This document shows, one piece after another, positions 1-10,400 of a stretch of 64,000 bases of DNA. The stretch's first letter is position 1; the number at the start of each line of letters is the position of its first letter. Below the pieces are notes generated by a model that did not search any database, was not told the DNA's origin, and saw only the letters and a program-made list of their open reading frames with translations. Source of the DNA: Kaistella sp. (lineage in GTDB: Bacteria; Bacteroidota; Bacteroidia; Flavobacteriales; Weeksellaceae); the NCBI GenBank assembly GCA_019459085.1, contig JAIBEW010000003.1, positions 171,283 to 235,282 on the forward strand, in the 5' to 3' direction. The translations under genes and the position numbers were made by a program.

Positions 1-843
1 GTGGAAGTGAATAAATTACTGCCTCTTGTTCAGAAAAATATCATCAGCAATGTGCAGCTCGAGACCGCAAGAGCGAATCTGGCCCGTGCTCAGGCACAGC
101 TTTCACAGGCAAGAGCCGCCCAACAGCAGGCGAATGCGGGTGTTTCGCAGGCCTCCGCTAATTTCAAAGGCGTTCAGGCCAATATTGATTTTTCCGTAAT
201 TCGGGCTCCGATTTCCGGAGTACTGGGGAAATTGCCTTTAAGAGTAGGGAGTTTGGTGGGACCCAGCGATCAGTCACCTTTAACAACGGTGTCGGACACG
301 AGTGAAGTGTTCGCTTATTTTTCAATGAACGAAAAAGAATATTTTAATTTTCTGGAAGAAGCATACGGCGCAACGGTACCCGAAAAACTCAGAAACATGC
401 CAATGGTGGAACTTGAACTCGCAAACGGCAGCACTTATCCGGAAAAAGGTAAAATTCAGGCCGTGACGGGTCAAATCGATCCGCAGACCGGAACCATTCA
501 GTTCCGCGTTTCATTTCCGAATGCCGAAAAACTGCTGAGCAACGGAAACAGCGGAACAATCAGAGTGCCGAAGTTGTACAGTCAGGCGTTGGTGGTTCCC
601 GAAAGTGCTACTTTCGAGCAACAGGGACTGGTATATGTATTTAAAGTGGAGAAAGATACCGCGCAGAATGTGTTGATCAACGTTACCGACCGGGTGAATA
701 ACCTCGTGGTGATAAAAGACGGGATTAAAAAAGGCGAAAAGATTGTCGCAGAGGGTGTCGGAACGCTGAAACCGGGAACTCCGGTAAAAACCAAACCTGC
801 TAATTTCGACGAGATTGTTAACGCTGTAAAACCGATTTTCTAA
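1..843 (+). CDS. RND efflux periplasmic adaptor subunit (HlyD/MFP family), 5' end cut by window
   Basis: This is the periplasmic adaptor that joins an inner-membrane RND pump to an outer-membrane channel. Only about 280 residues are visible because the frame is already open at base 1, so the lipoprotein signal and the first hairpin strand lie upstream. The visible part starts in the coiled-coil hairpin (Ala/Gln-rich, residues about 1-55). It continues into the lipoyl-type half motif IRAPISGVLG near residue 66 and then the beta-barrel and membrane-proximal domains. The stop overlaps the start of the pump gene by one base (TAATG), which indicates one operon with translational coupling. The exported substrate cannot be read from the sequence. 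Confidence 0.92.
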   Translation: MEVNKLLPLVQKNIISNVQLETARANLARAQAQLSQARAAQQQANAGVSQASANFKGVQANIDFSVIRAPISGVLGKLPLRVGSLVGPSDQSPLTTVSDTSEVFAYFSMNEKEYFNFLEEAYGATVPEKLRNMPMVELELANGSTYPEKGKIQAVTGQIDPQTGTIQFRVSFPNAEKLLSNGNSGTIRVPKLYSQALVVPESATFEQQGLVYVFKVEKDTAQNVLINVTDRVNNLVVIKDGIKKGEKIVAEGVGTLKPGTPVKTKPANFDEIVNAVKPIF

Positions 844-3800
844 TGGTAAAACATTTCATAAACAGGCCGGTTCTCGCCAGCGTTGTATCCATATTGATTG
901 TAATTCTCGGAATTTTAGGTTTGCGGGCACTTCCTGTAACGCAGTATCCCGATATTGCGCCGCCTACCGTGAGTATTTCTGCAAATTATACCGGCGCAAG
1001 TGCCGAGACGGTGATGAACAGTGTCGTGATTCCGATTGAGGAACAGGTGAATGGAGTAGAAGGAATGGATTATATTTCTTCTTCCGCAGGAAACGACGGT
1101 TCCGCACGAATCCAGATTTTTTTTAAACAGGGAGTTGATGCCGATATCGCGGCAGTAGAAGTGCAGAACAAAGTGCAGCGTGCGGTGCCGCTTTTGCCGG
1201 GCGATGTTACGCGTTCAGGGGTCACGGTACAGAAACAGCGGACCAGTGCTTTAATGTTCCTTTCTTTTTATACCGATAATAAGGATTTGGATGAAGTTTG
1301 GCTTCAGAATTATCTGAATATTAATGTAATCCCGGAACTGAAAAGGGTAAACGGAGTGGGTGAAGCGCAGGCTTTCGGTGGTAAGAACTTCTCGATGCGG
1401 GTATGGATCGATCCGTCAAAAATGGCGGCTTACGGTCTCGTTCCGGCTGATGTTACCGCTGCGATCAACGAACAGTCACGTGAAGCCGCTGCAGGACAGC
1501 TTGGCCAAAACAGCGGAAGTGCTTTTGAATACATCATTACCTACAAAGGAAAATTCAACGAGGCGAATGACTACGGAGACATCATTCTGAAATCCCTTGG
1601 AAACGGACAGTTCTTAAAACTGAAAGATGTTGCGGAAATTAAACTCGACGCCCAGTCGTACAATTCAATTGGTGAGAATAACGGCCGCCGTTCGGTAAGT
1701 ATGGGGATTTTCCAGACTCCGGGTTCCAACGCGCAGCAGATCATCAAAGACATCAAGATTTTTCTCGAAGAAAACGAGAAAACACTGCCTAAAAACGTCG
1801 GCTACACGATCAACTTCGATACGAACGACTTTTTGGAAGCCTCAATCGGAAAAGTAATTACAACGCTCATCGAAGCGTTTATACTCGTATTTCTCGTGGT
1901 ATATCTTTTCCTGCAGGATTTCCGCTCAACGCTTATTCCGGCGATTGCCGTACCGGTTTCGATCGTTGGAACATTCTTTTTCCTGAACCTTTTTGGCTAC
2001 TCTTTGAATCTCCTGACGCTTTTTGCCCTTGTTCTTGCGATCGGAATTGTGGTCGATGATGCCATTGTCGTCGTCGAGGCAGTTCATGCCAAAATGGAAA
2101 ACGGTTTCACAGATGCTAAAAAAGCAACTGTAAGTGCGATGGATGATATCACCGGTGCGATTATCTCCATTACACTGGTAATGGCGGCAGTATTTATTCC
2201 CGTAACATTTATTACAGGGCCAACCGGTGTATTCTACCAGCAGTTTGGGATTACGCTGATCATAGCGATCCTGATTTCGGCGGTAAATGCGTTAACACTG
2301 AGTCCGGTTTTGTGTTCTTTATTCTTAAAGCCCACTCCTGCACACCACAAAGAGTACCGTAAACTGAATTTTCTGCAGAAGTTTTTCTATAAATTCAACG
2401 CTGCGTTCAAAACCACAACTCACCGTTACGGCAGGCTCTTCGTATTCCTGCTGCGTCACAAATGGGTGACCCTCATTATTTTCGCGGTGGGCGGACTGTT
2501 TTTCTGGTGGTCGAATTCCACAATGCCTTCAGGATTTGTTCCGAAAGAAGACCGTGGAATCATCTTTACCGATGTGGCGCTTCCGCCCGGAGCATCCATG
2601 GAAAGAACTTATAATGTCCTGAAGGATTTACAGAAAGAAGCGATGAACATTCCCGGCGTAGCCAACGTCACATTTACCGCCAGCCGCGGATTTATGTCCG
2701 GAAGTGGTTCCAATGCCGGACAGGCCTTCATTAGGCTCGCGCCGTTTGGAGACCGGTCGAAAGATTCAGAACAGTCGGTGGAAGCCATCACAAAAAGGCT
2801 TTTCGGACTGACCAATAAGTTTCCGGATGCAAAAATCGTATTCTTCTCCCCGCCGAGTATTCCCGGATTCGGAACGAGCGACGGTTTTTCTGCAGTTTTG
2901 CTGGACAAATCGGGCGGAAGTCTAAGACAGCTCGACGGTGTTGCAAAAGAATATCTGGGTGCCTTAATGGAAAGACCGGAGATTCAGTTTGCATCAACCT
3001 CTTTCAATACCAATTACCCTCAGTTCGAAATGGTGATTGATGTGCCGCGTGCAAAAGAAACCGGAGTTTCAGTTTCCGATATTTTAAGCACGATGCAGGG
3101 ATACATCGGCGGGGTTTATGCTGCGGATTTCACCAAGTACGGAAAACAGTTCCGGGTAACGGTTCAGGCTTTTCCCGACTCCCGAGATAAGCCCGATGAT
3201 CTGAGCAGTATTTTCGTGAAAACCGCTTCCGGACAAATGACGCCGATATCACAGTTCGTAACGATGGAAAAAACCTTCGGTCCGAAGTCGGTGGAACGGT
3301 ACAATCTCTTTTCTTCGATCTCCATTTCGGGATCCAATAATGACGGTTATTCAACGGGAGACGCGCTTAAAGCCGTTCAGGAAGTAGCTGCAGAAAAGCT
3401 TCCGGCAGATTATGTGGTGGAGTTTACCGGACTTTCGAAAGAGGAACTGAGTTCCGGCTCGCAGACCGCCATTATTTTTGTACTGAGTCTTGTATTTGTA
3501 TATTTCATCCTCGCAGCGCAGTATGAGAGCTTTGTTCTGCCATTGGCCGTGATCATTTCGCTACCTTTGGGAGTTATAGGCGCGTATTTCGGACAGAGAA
3601 TTGCGGGTCTCGAAAACAATATCTATTTCCAGATTGCCCTGATTATGCTCGTGGGACTGCTGGCGAAAAACGCGATCCTTATTGTGGAGTTTGCCATCCA
3701 AAGGAGACACCACGGCGAAACTCTGGCCATGTCTGCGATCAATGCGGCCAAAGCCAGATTAAGACCGATCCTGATGACCTCTTTTGCGTTTATTTTCGGA

Positions 3801-3992
3801 ATGCTTCCGCTTGTATTCGCATCGGGAATCGGTTCAATTGGGAACCGTTCCATCGGAACAGGAGCAGCAGCCGGACTTTTAATCGGAACATTCTTCGGAT
3901 TAATCGCCATTCCCGTGCTGTACGTGATCTTCCAGTGGCTGCAGGAGAAAATCAAGCCGATCAAAGAAAAGGAAATCAATTTAGCAGAATAA
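843..3992 (+). CDS. RND efflux transporter permease, HAE1/AcrB family
   Basis: The 1049-residue length is usual for a hydrophobe/amphiphile efflux (HAE1) pump. The protein is a proton-driven inner-membrane exporter working with the adaptor before it and the channel after it. The N-terminus (FINRPVLASVVSILIVILG) is the first membrane helix. The family landmark GIVVDDAIVVVEAV, with the paired Asp residues of the proton relay, lies near residues 401-414, and a second helix bundle fills residues about 870-1035. Two large periplasmic loops lie between. Substrate specificity is not predictable. The gene begins inside the stop codon of the adaptor gene. Confidence 0.95.
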   Translation: MVKHFINRPVLASVVSILIVILGILGLRALPVTQYPDIAPPTVSISANYTGASAETVMNSVVIPIEEQVNGVEGMDYISSSAGNDGSARIQIFFKQGVDADIAAVEVQNKVQRAVPLLPGDVTRSGVTVQKQRTSALMFLSFYTDNKDLDEVWLQNYLNINVIPELKRVNGVGEAQAFGGKNFSMRVWIDPSKMAAYGLVPADVTAAINEQSREAAAGQLGQNSGSAFEYIITYKGKFNEANDYGDIILKSLGNGQFLKLKDVAEIKLDAQSYNSIGENNGRRSVSMGIFQTPGSNAQQIIKDIKIFLEENEKTLPKNVGYTINFDTNDFLEASIGKVITTLIEAFILVFLVVYLFLQDFRSTLIPAIAVPVSIVGTFFFLNLFGYSLNLLTLFALVLAIGIVVDDAIVVVEAVHAKMENGFTDAKKATVSAMDDITGAIISITLVMAAVFIPVTFITGPTGVFYQQFGITLIIAILISAVNALTLSPVLCSLFLKPTPAHHKEYRKLNFLQKFFYKFNAAFKTTTHRYGRLFVFLLRHKWVTLIIFAVGGLFFWWSNSTMPSGFVPKEDRGIIFTDVALPPGASMERTYNVLKDLQKEAMNIPGVANVTFTASRGFMSGSGSNAGQAFIRLAPFGDRSKDSEQSVEAITKRLFGLTNKFPDAKIVFFSPPSIPGFGTSDGFSAVLLDKSGGSLRQLDGVAKEYLGALMERPEIQFASTSFNTNYPQFEMVIDVPRAKETGVSVSDILSTMQGYIGGVYAADFTKYGKQFRVTVQAFPDSRDKPDDLSSIFVKTASGQMTPISQFVTMEKTFGPKSVERYNLFSSISISGSNNDGYSTGDALKAVQEVAAEKLPADYVVEFTGLSKEELSSGSQTAIIFVLSLVFVYFILAAQYESFVLPLAVIISLPLGVIGAYFGQRIAGLENNIYFQIALIMLVGLLAKNAILIVEFAIQRRHHGETLAMSAINAAKARLRPILMTSFAFIFGMLPLVFASGIGSIGNRSIGTGAAAGLLIGTFFGLIAIPVLYVIFQWLQEKIKPIKEKEINLAE

Positions 3993-4015
3993 TGTTGACC
4001 GCTAAAATAAAAAAA

Positions 4016-5428
4016 ATGAGAAAACAATTCCCTTTAAATATAGTTGTACTGTCGCTCGCGGCGCTGTTATTTCTGTCTTCGTGCAAGACCAGAGAGAATT
4101 ATGCTCGGCCGGCAGAAGCGGCGAACGAAAACCTTTTCCGTACCGATATGCTCCCAAAGGATTCCACGAGCATTGCTACAATGTCCTGGCGCGAAATTTT
4201 TACAGATCCTCTTTTACAGAAGCATATTCAGAACGGCCTCGAAAATAACCTGGATATCAGAATCGCACTCCAGAACATTATTGCGGCAGAATCGTATCTG
4301 AAGCAAAGAAAAGCGGCTTATCTTCCGACGCTTTCTGTGGGACCGTCCTATACGTTTCAGACCCAGTCGCTGAACACCCAGTTGGGTCAGCTTTCGGGCA
4401 GCCGGAGGTACAACAATATATATGATTTAAGCGCAGATGTCTCCTGGGAAGCCGATATTTGGGGTAAACTGAAAGCGCAGGAGAAATCCCAACTCGCAGA
4501 ATATTACGCCACATTAGCCGCTCATCAGGCGGTGAAAAGCGATCTTGTGGCCGCCATTGCGTCGGGTTATTATCAGTTACTGACTTTCGACGAGCAGAAA
4601 AGAATCATTACCGAAACCATCACGCTCCGTAACAAAAACCTCGAGACGACCAGAGCGCTAAAAGAAGCCGGAACACTTACTGAAGTGGCTGTGCAGCAGA
4701 GCGAGGCACTCGTCTTCAATGCAGAAGCGCTTTTAATTGATATTGATACGCAGATTGAACTTCTGGAAAACTCCATGAGTTTATTGCTGGGCGTTCCTTC
4801 GCAGAAAATAGAACGCAGCACCCTTGCCGTGCAGAAAATGCCTGCTCAGTATCAGCTCGGATTCTCGGCAAATCTGCTTTCGAACAGAGCCGATGTAATG
4901 GCTTCGGAATACAGCCTGATGTCGGCTTTCGAACTTACCAATGCTGCAAAAGCACAGTTTTATCCGACTTTAAGAATTACCGGAAGCGGAGGTTTTCAGA
5001 GTCTGGATATCGATCACCTCTTCAGCATCAATTCCATTTTTGCGAATGTGATGGGTGGACTGCTTCAGCCGGTGCTGAACCGGAGACAGATCAGAACGGA
5101 TTATGAAGTCAGCCTTTCGAACAAAGAGAAAGCCTATCTGGATTTCCGGAAAACACTCCTGAATGCAGGAAAAGAAGTGTCGGATGCACTGAAGATTTAT
5201 GAATCTCAGGACCGGTTTATCGAATTTAAACGAAAAGAACTTCTGGCGTATCAGAAATCGGTGGCGTATTCTCAGGAACTCGTGAATTATGGCATGGCCA
5301 ATTATCTTGAAGTGCTGAATGCGAGTGTAAATTCTCTGAATGCGGAACTCAACATCTCGAATGCGCAGTACGAAAAAATGAAGGCCGGTGTTGAACTGTA
5401 TCAGGCGTTGGGCGGCGGCTGGAGATAG
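4016..5428 (+). CDS. Outer-membrane efflux lipoprotein, TolC/NodT family
   Basis: This is the channel component of the tripartite pump. A lipoprotein signal ends in LLFLSSC, so the mature protein should start at that Cys and be lipid-anchored. The rest, about 445 residues, has the duplicated outer-membrane efflux protein layout: long amphipathic helices and short strands, with LSADVSWEADIWGK in the first half. I chose the ATG at 4016 because it gives a compact signal peptide (MRKQFPLN then hydrophobic). An in-frame ATG at 3992 overlaps the pump stop codon and is a real alternative that adds 8 residues. The ORF extends further back into the pump gene, but that part is not credible as signal peptide. 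Confidence 0.92.
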   Translation: MRKQFPLNIVVLSLAALLFLSSCKTRENYARPAEAANENLFRTDMLPKDSTSIATMSWREIFTDPLLQKHIQNGLENNLDIRIALQNIIAAESYLKQRKAAYLPTLSVGPSYTFQTQSLNTQLGQLSGSRRYNNIYDLSADVSWEADIWGKLKAQEKSQLAEYYATLAAHQAVKSDLVAAIASGYYQLLTFDEQKRIITETITLRNKNLETTRALKEAGTLTEVAVQQSEALVFNAEALLIDIDTQIELLENSMSLLLGVPSQKIERSTLAVQKMPAQYQLGFSANLLSNRADVMASEYSLMSAFELTNAAKAQFYPTLRITGSGGFQSLDIDHLFSINSIFANVMGGLLQPVLNRRQIRTDYEVSLSNKEKAYLDFRKTLLNAGKEVSDALKIYESQDRFIEFKRKELLAYQKSVAYSQELVNYGMANYLEVLNASVNSLNAELNISNAQYEKMKAGVELYQALGGGWR

Positions 5429-5545
5429 GATTCGTTATATTTTAACTGATGAGCATCACTTTTTCAGCTGAATTTTCAAAAAACTTTTTGAATCGGGCTC
5501 AACACCCAAAAAAAATTCTTATTATTGCACATCGAAATACGAAAT

Positions 5546-5619
5546 GGGGGATTAGCTCATCTGGCTAGAGCGTTAGACTGGCAGTCTAAAGGTGGTCGGT
5601 TCGATCCCGATATCCTCCA
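5546..5619 (+). tRNA. tRNA-Ala (anticodon GGC)
   Basis: A complete 74-nt cloverleaf can be folded by hand. The acceptor arm GGGGGAT pairs with ATCCTCC and carries the G3:U70 wobble that identifies alanine tRNAs. The D arm is GCTC/GAGC, the anticodon stem TTAGA/TCTAA with loop CTGGCAG (anticodon GGC), and the T arm GTCGG/CCGAT with loop TTCGATC. The discriminator base is A5619 and CCA is not encoded. The last 47 bases lie within a 49-bp sequence repeated at 24870-24918, so the gene served as an integration site and was rebuilt intact on insertion. Confidence 0.97.
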
Positions 5620-5621
5620 CT
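5573..5621 (+). repeat. Left copy of 49-bp direct repeat (att-like, 3' end of tRNA-Ala)
   Basis: Bases 5573-5621 are identical to 24870-24918, from the anticodon stem through the discriminator base plus two bases. The bases just outside differ at both ends (G versus T before, C versus G after), which sets the repeat limits. This is the typical signature of tyrosine-recombinase integration into a tRNA 3' end. Confidence 0.92.
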
Positions 5622-5631
5622 CTAAAAATAA

Positions 5632-5664
5632 GGCACTTACATAAATTGTAGGTGTCTTTTTTTT
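5632..5664 (+). terminator. Intrinsic terminator after tRNA-Ala
   Basis: A 10-bp stem (GGCACTTACA with TGTAGGTGTC, two G-U pairs) is followed by eight T. A very similar hairpin follows the right att copy at 24933-24966, so the similarity between the two island ends extends beyond the 49-bp identical core. Confidence 0.8.
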
Positions 5665-5816
5665 CTCACCTAACAACTTTTATTACAACTATAGTCAGTA
5701 CTTTACTAAAAGTTCAAGCACTGCAATCACAAGCCATCTAATTATAAAATAATGATTTATCTTAAAATATTCTAATATTTACCAAATAATGTTAATTTAG
5801 CGGCAAATTAACCTCC

Positions 5817-7430
5817 ATGAAAAAGCTCTCCATGAGCGCACTGTTGTTCGGTGCGGCCCTTGCTCTGCATTCGCAGGAAGTCGAGTGGCAAAAGGATCTC
5901 AAGTCCAATACCCAGAATTTCCTGAGTCCGATATGCATCACCCTCGACGGGCAGTACCTCATTTCAGGCAGCAGCATGCAAAAAGCCCAGCCCTCTTCCG
6001 TAAGTTCTGACGGTGCCGCCAGGCAGAATAACGGGTACGACTACCATCTCGTGAAGCTGAACCAGCAGGGAGAACAGGTTTGGGAAAAATATTTCGCCGG
6101 AAACAACCATGATTTTTTATCCGCCACTGTGGCCACACAGGAAGGCGGATTTTTAGTGGCAGGCACTTCCAATTCTTCTAAATCATTGGATAAAAAAGAT
6201 GCAGGTAAGGAAGGTTCTGATATCTGGCTTTTAAAATTGGCAGAGAACGGGACAGAAGAATGGCAGCAGACTTTGGGAACGGCGCAGAATGATGAAGCAA
6301 GAGCGGTGATCCAAACTACTGACCTTGGTTATTTTGTGGCGGGAACCAGTTCAAATCTGAAAAAAGGTTTTGGGTCGAAGGATGTATGGATCATCAGGCT
6401 GGACAAAACCGGAAAGAAGACGTTCGAAAGCGTGTTAGGAGGCAAAGGAATGGAGGTCGTGGAGAAGATGATTCCTACTATCGACGGTGGAGCTGTACTG
6501 GGAATCTATTCCAGAAGCGGAGCTGCAACAGGCAACAAAACAGAAACCAATACAGACGATAAAAAGAATCCCATACCGGTACACTATACCGCTAAACTCG
6601 GAGATAACAACGGAGAAGGCGATTATTGGGTGGTGAAAATCAGCAAAGAAGGCAAAGTGGAATGGCAGAAGAATTTTGGTGGCAAAGGAGACGATCATCT
6701 GAGAACACTGAATATGACCGGAAGCGGATTCATCATAGGTGGTGAAAGCCGGTCGGAGCGTTCAGGGAATAAATCAGTGGGCGCAGAAGAAGGCACTGAT
6801 GTGTGGTTGGTCGCGCTTAATGAAAAAGGAGAAGAACAGTGGCAGAAATCGTACACCTTTGGCAACAGGGATGTGATGATGAGCCTCAATGTGCTCAACA
6901 ATGCTAAGGACAACGGAACAAAAGGTTTTTTACTCGGCGGGTATACCCATGCAGAAGGCAGGATGGAGAAAGACGATGAAACGTTCTGGATGCTTTACCT
7001 GAACGGAGAAGGTAATGAAGTGTGGAGAAAGCATGTAAAGGGAGAATCCCGGAAAAAAGAAGAAAGGCTCATTGACCTGAAAATGAACAAGGACGGCTCA
7101 ATAATCCTTGCAGGAACCAGCGCAGAAGAACTGGGTAAAGAGAACTGGAAGATTGTGAAGCTAGGAGATAAAATGATTGATGATATCATCGAGAAACAGG
7201 ACATCAGGATCTATCCGAACCCGGTAGAGGATTACTGTTATGTCGAAATTGGATTTGAGTTTAAGGAAGCCACCATCGAACTCTATGACATGGGCGGAAG
7301 AATGGTGAACACCATCAAAACCAAGAACAGCGTAACAAAAATAAACACGCATGGCTTGCCTCAGGGCGCGTATCTGGTGGTGGCAAAGACGGAAAACAAA
7401 ACTGCGAATGCTAAAATAATTAAGAAATGA
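5817..7430 (+). CDS. Secreted beta-propeller-like protein with T9SS type A sorting domain
   Basis: This 537-residue exported protein has a signal peptide ending near ALALHSQ. The body consists of repeated blocks of about 50 residues with the theme D-x-W-(I/L/V)-x-K-L...G-x-x-x-W-x-x, recurring at roughly residues 75, 135, 190, 275 and 330, as in PQQ/Kelch-like blade repeats. The C-terminal 75 residues (IYPNPVEDYCYVEI, then LYDMGGRMV) are a Por secretion system type A sorting domain, so the protein should cross the outer membrane through T9SS. It overlaps the next gene by four bases (ATGA) and probably leads an operon with the two RHS genes. Its role in that unit is unknown; an adhesin or carrier is an inference. 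Confidence 0.85.
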   Translation: MKKLSMSALLFGAALALHSQEVEWQKDLKSNTQNFLSPICITLDGQYLISGSSMQKAQPSSVSSDGAARQNNGYDYHLVKLNQQGEQVWEKYFAGNNHDFLSATVATQEGGFLVAGTSNSSKSLDKKDAGKEGSDIWLLKLAENGTEEWQQTLGTAQNDEARAVIQTTDLGYFVAGTSSNLKKGFGSKDVWIIRLDKTGKKTFESVLGGKGMEVVEKMIPTIDGGAVLGIYSRSGAATGNKTETNTDDKKNPIPVHYTAKLGDNNGEGDYWVVKISKEGKVEWQKNFGGKGDDHLRTLNMTGSGFIIGGESRSERSGNKSVGAEEGTDVWLVALNEKGEEQWQKSYTFGNRDVMMSLNVLNNAKDNGTKGFLLGGYTHAEGRMEKDDETFWMLYLNGEGNEVWRKHVKGESRKKEERLIDLKMNKDGSIILAGTSAEELGKENWKIVKLGDKMIDDIIEKQDIRIYPNPVEDYCYVEIGFEFKEATIELYDMGGRMVNTIKTKNSVTKINTHGLPQGAYLVVAKTENKTANAKIIKK

Positions 7431-10400
7431 AAATAAGAAATTTCTTTTTGCTGATTTTATCATTTGTTTACTGTTTATCACATGCTCAGTCAGCGATAAA
7501 TTATGAAAATGAGAAAATATCTAAAATAATAAGCCCTCCTTCCCCGGAAGCATATAAACTTGGAACGTTTGGTGAGATCCCTGTTGGTCTTGTAAATGGT
7601 ACTCCAAATATTACCATTCCACTTACAATGATAGCAATGGATGAAATTGAAATACCATTCGTTCTTAATTATTCCAGTTCCGGAGTTAGAGTTGATGACA
7701 TGGAAGGTTATGTTGGACTGTCATGGCAGCTTGTAGGGGCTGGTGTAATTACAAGGACAGTAAAAGATATGCCTGATGAAGACGGAGATTATCATTTTTC
7801 AGATATTAATATAAGCGAAGGGGTTTCAACTAATACCATAGCTGCCTTTGCGTATTTGGATCATATTCAGGAGCCTGCCACAGACAGCGAGCCGGATATT
7901 TATAATTTCCAATTCTTAGGAAAAAGCGGAAAGTTCATTTTTGACTCTGATCAAAATATTGTGCTACTTGACAAAAGTGACCTGAAAATCACCAGAAAGT
8001 CGGAGGTAGGTATAGGATATTATTTTGAAATTGTTGATTTAGGCGGTACTATCTTCGAGTTTAAAGAACAAGAAACAAGCTTGGCCTTAAAAAGTGATCC
8101 CGGCAGTCTTGTCACAACTAAAACTTCAGCGTGGTTCCTGAGTAAGATAAACAATCCGAAGACGCAAAAGGAAATTAACCTTACATATGAGCCGAATGAA
8201 TATACATATACTGCATATAAGTCCCAATCTTTGAAATTTGATAGTAACACAAATCTGATTGGATTTGATTTTGTTCAATCGCAATTCCAAAATTACCCGC
8301 CTTTTTTATCACCTGAAACCAACATAAGGATTCATATTAAAAGCAGGGCATTAAAAGAAATTACCGGTGAAAACATTGGTAAAATAACTTTTAATTACCT
8401 GCAGGATAATAACAGTTCATCAAAAAGACTCACTAATTTAGTTTTGGAGGATACGTCCGGGAACATCATAGACAATCTTACTTTTCAATATACCCATACT
8501 GTAAATAGTCGTGTTTTTCTCTCTCAGGTCAGCAATATCAAAAAGCAAATCCGCCATTTATTCAATTACATAGATCCGGACAGTTTTCCGCCACGGCTTT
8601 CATATGCGCAGGATTATTATGGGTACTTTAATGGAAAATTAACTAACACCACGCTTATTCCAAACGTTTATGCAAGTATGTACAGTAGTTATATTGGAAA
8701 TCACTATAATTCCTTAGCGGAAAGATTGCCTAATATTATATTTAATAAAGTTGCATTGCTTAATAAAATAACTTATCCAACTGGTGGTTATACACTTCTA
8801 AATTATGATGGTGTTGATGAAAAAATGGAATATTATAATCACATGGTTTTCTACCCCGACACTCAATCTTTTAATTTAGGTAATTTAACATACGAGAAGG
8901 ACGATGAAGGAAATGTCACCACTTCAGGTATTCCTATGTCTTATCAATTAACAGAAAGTAAAACAATATATTTTCAAGGGCATTCCGAACTGTCTCCAAA
9001 ATGCTCTGCATCGAGCCAGCCTTTAGATCACTTATCTGGGTTTCTAAAAATATATAAGGACGGAAACTCTGTTGCATCGAAGAAGTTCATTGCAAATACA
9101 GAAGTGTTTTCAATACTCTTACCTGCTGGCAATTACACATTTTCAATTGAAAATGTTTTTTTGCCGTGTTCAAAAATTTTTGTTAATGTTGGAGATCAAC
9201 CGCTAATTCCAGCTCATTATGAATTGCAACATGTTGGCAATATGGTTACAACTGCCACAGGATCACGGTTGAAATCTCTCATTAACTATGATTCTAACGA
9301 TAGTTCGTTGGGATCCACTTTTTACAATTACAGTGGGTTTCAGAATTTTTATCCTTATGATTTTAAATCATTCTCCGCAACACTTTACTATGTAAATCAA
9401 AATCCTTTTGTCAACACTTTTATGCATATTAATGCAAATGATCAAAAATCTTTTGTCTCTACAGCCCAGGATTTTTTATATGATCAAGTGGATGTCAGTT
9501 ATGGAGGCAGCAACTTTGAAAAGGGAGGAGAAACTCATTTTTTTGATCTCATTCCTGAGCCTCCCAACAAGGTTATTAATGGCTTTCAAAACTATGATTT
9601 CAAAATGTACTCTTATGTTTCGAGAGATAATGCTAAAGAGTCTAAAGTGGAATATTTTGATAAAAATATGAATAAATTAAAAACCGTTGAATACTTTTAT
9701 GGAGAAAGGTCTAACAACAATAAAACATATTATGGAATAATGGGATATGAAATATTTGCACGAGTAGCGGCTGCAGATCAAGGAGACCCAGGGTATAGTA
9801 ATTTAGACCCCATCTATGCATTACCAGCCTCCACGCTCTATAGCTGTGCAGGGCCTCAAAGTCCTTTGCTTGCATGTTCAACTATGCCAGCAGGTACTCA
9901 GATAGGAACTTTACTTCCATTGTATAACGTGCAAATCTCGCAGTACAGCATTGGTTCGTTCAATAAATTTCTACGTTCACAAATAACTACGGATTATTTT
10001 AACGGAAATCCTATGCAGAAGACCACCGAGTACTTCTACAATAATCCGTCTCATTTTCAAATAACTGATCAGAGAATAACTTTTCCGGACACTTCGAAAC
10101 AAGAAACCCATTATAATTATGCCGCCGAGATAGGTAACCAATATTTGGTAGGTAAGAATATGGTGGGGATTCCTTTGGAAACCATAGTTGTGAAGAAAAA
10201 GGATAGCGCAGATGTCAACGGGAAAATTATTTCTCAGACAAAAATCGAATATCCGACTTCACAAACAGAGGCAAACAACAAAACCTCCGGTTTGCCACTG
10301 CCTTTTGAAGTTTTGAGCAAGGATTTGCAAACGAATAGTTTAAGCAAAGAAATTGCATATACCAAATATGATGCGACCAACGGGAATATTCAGGAATATA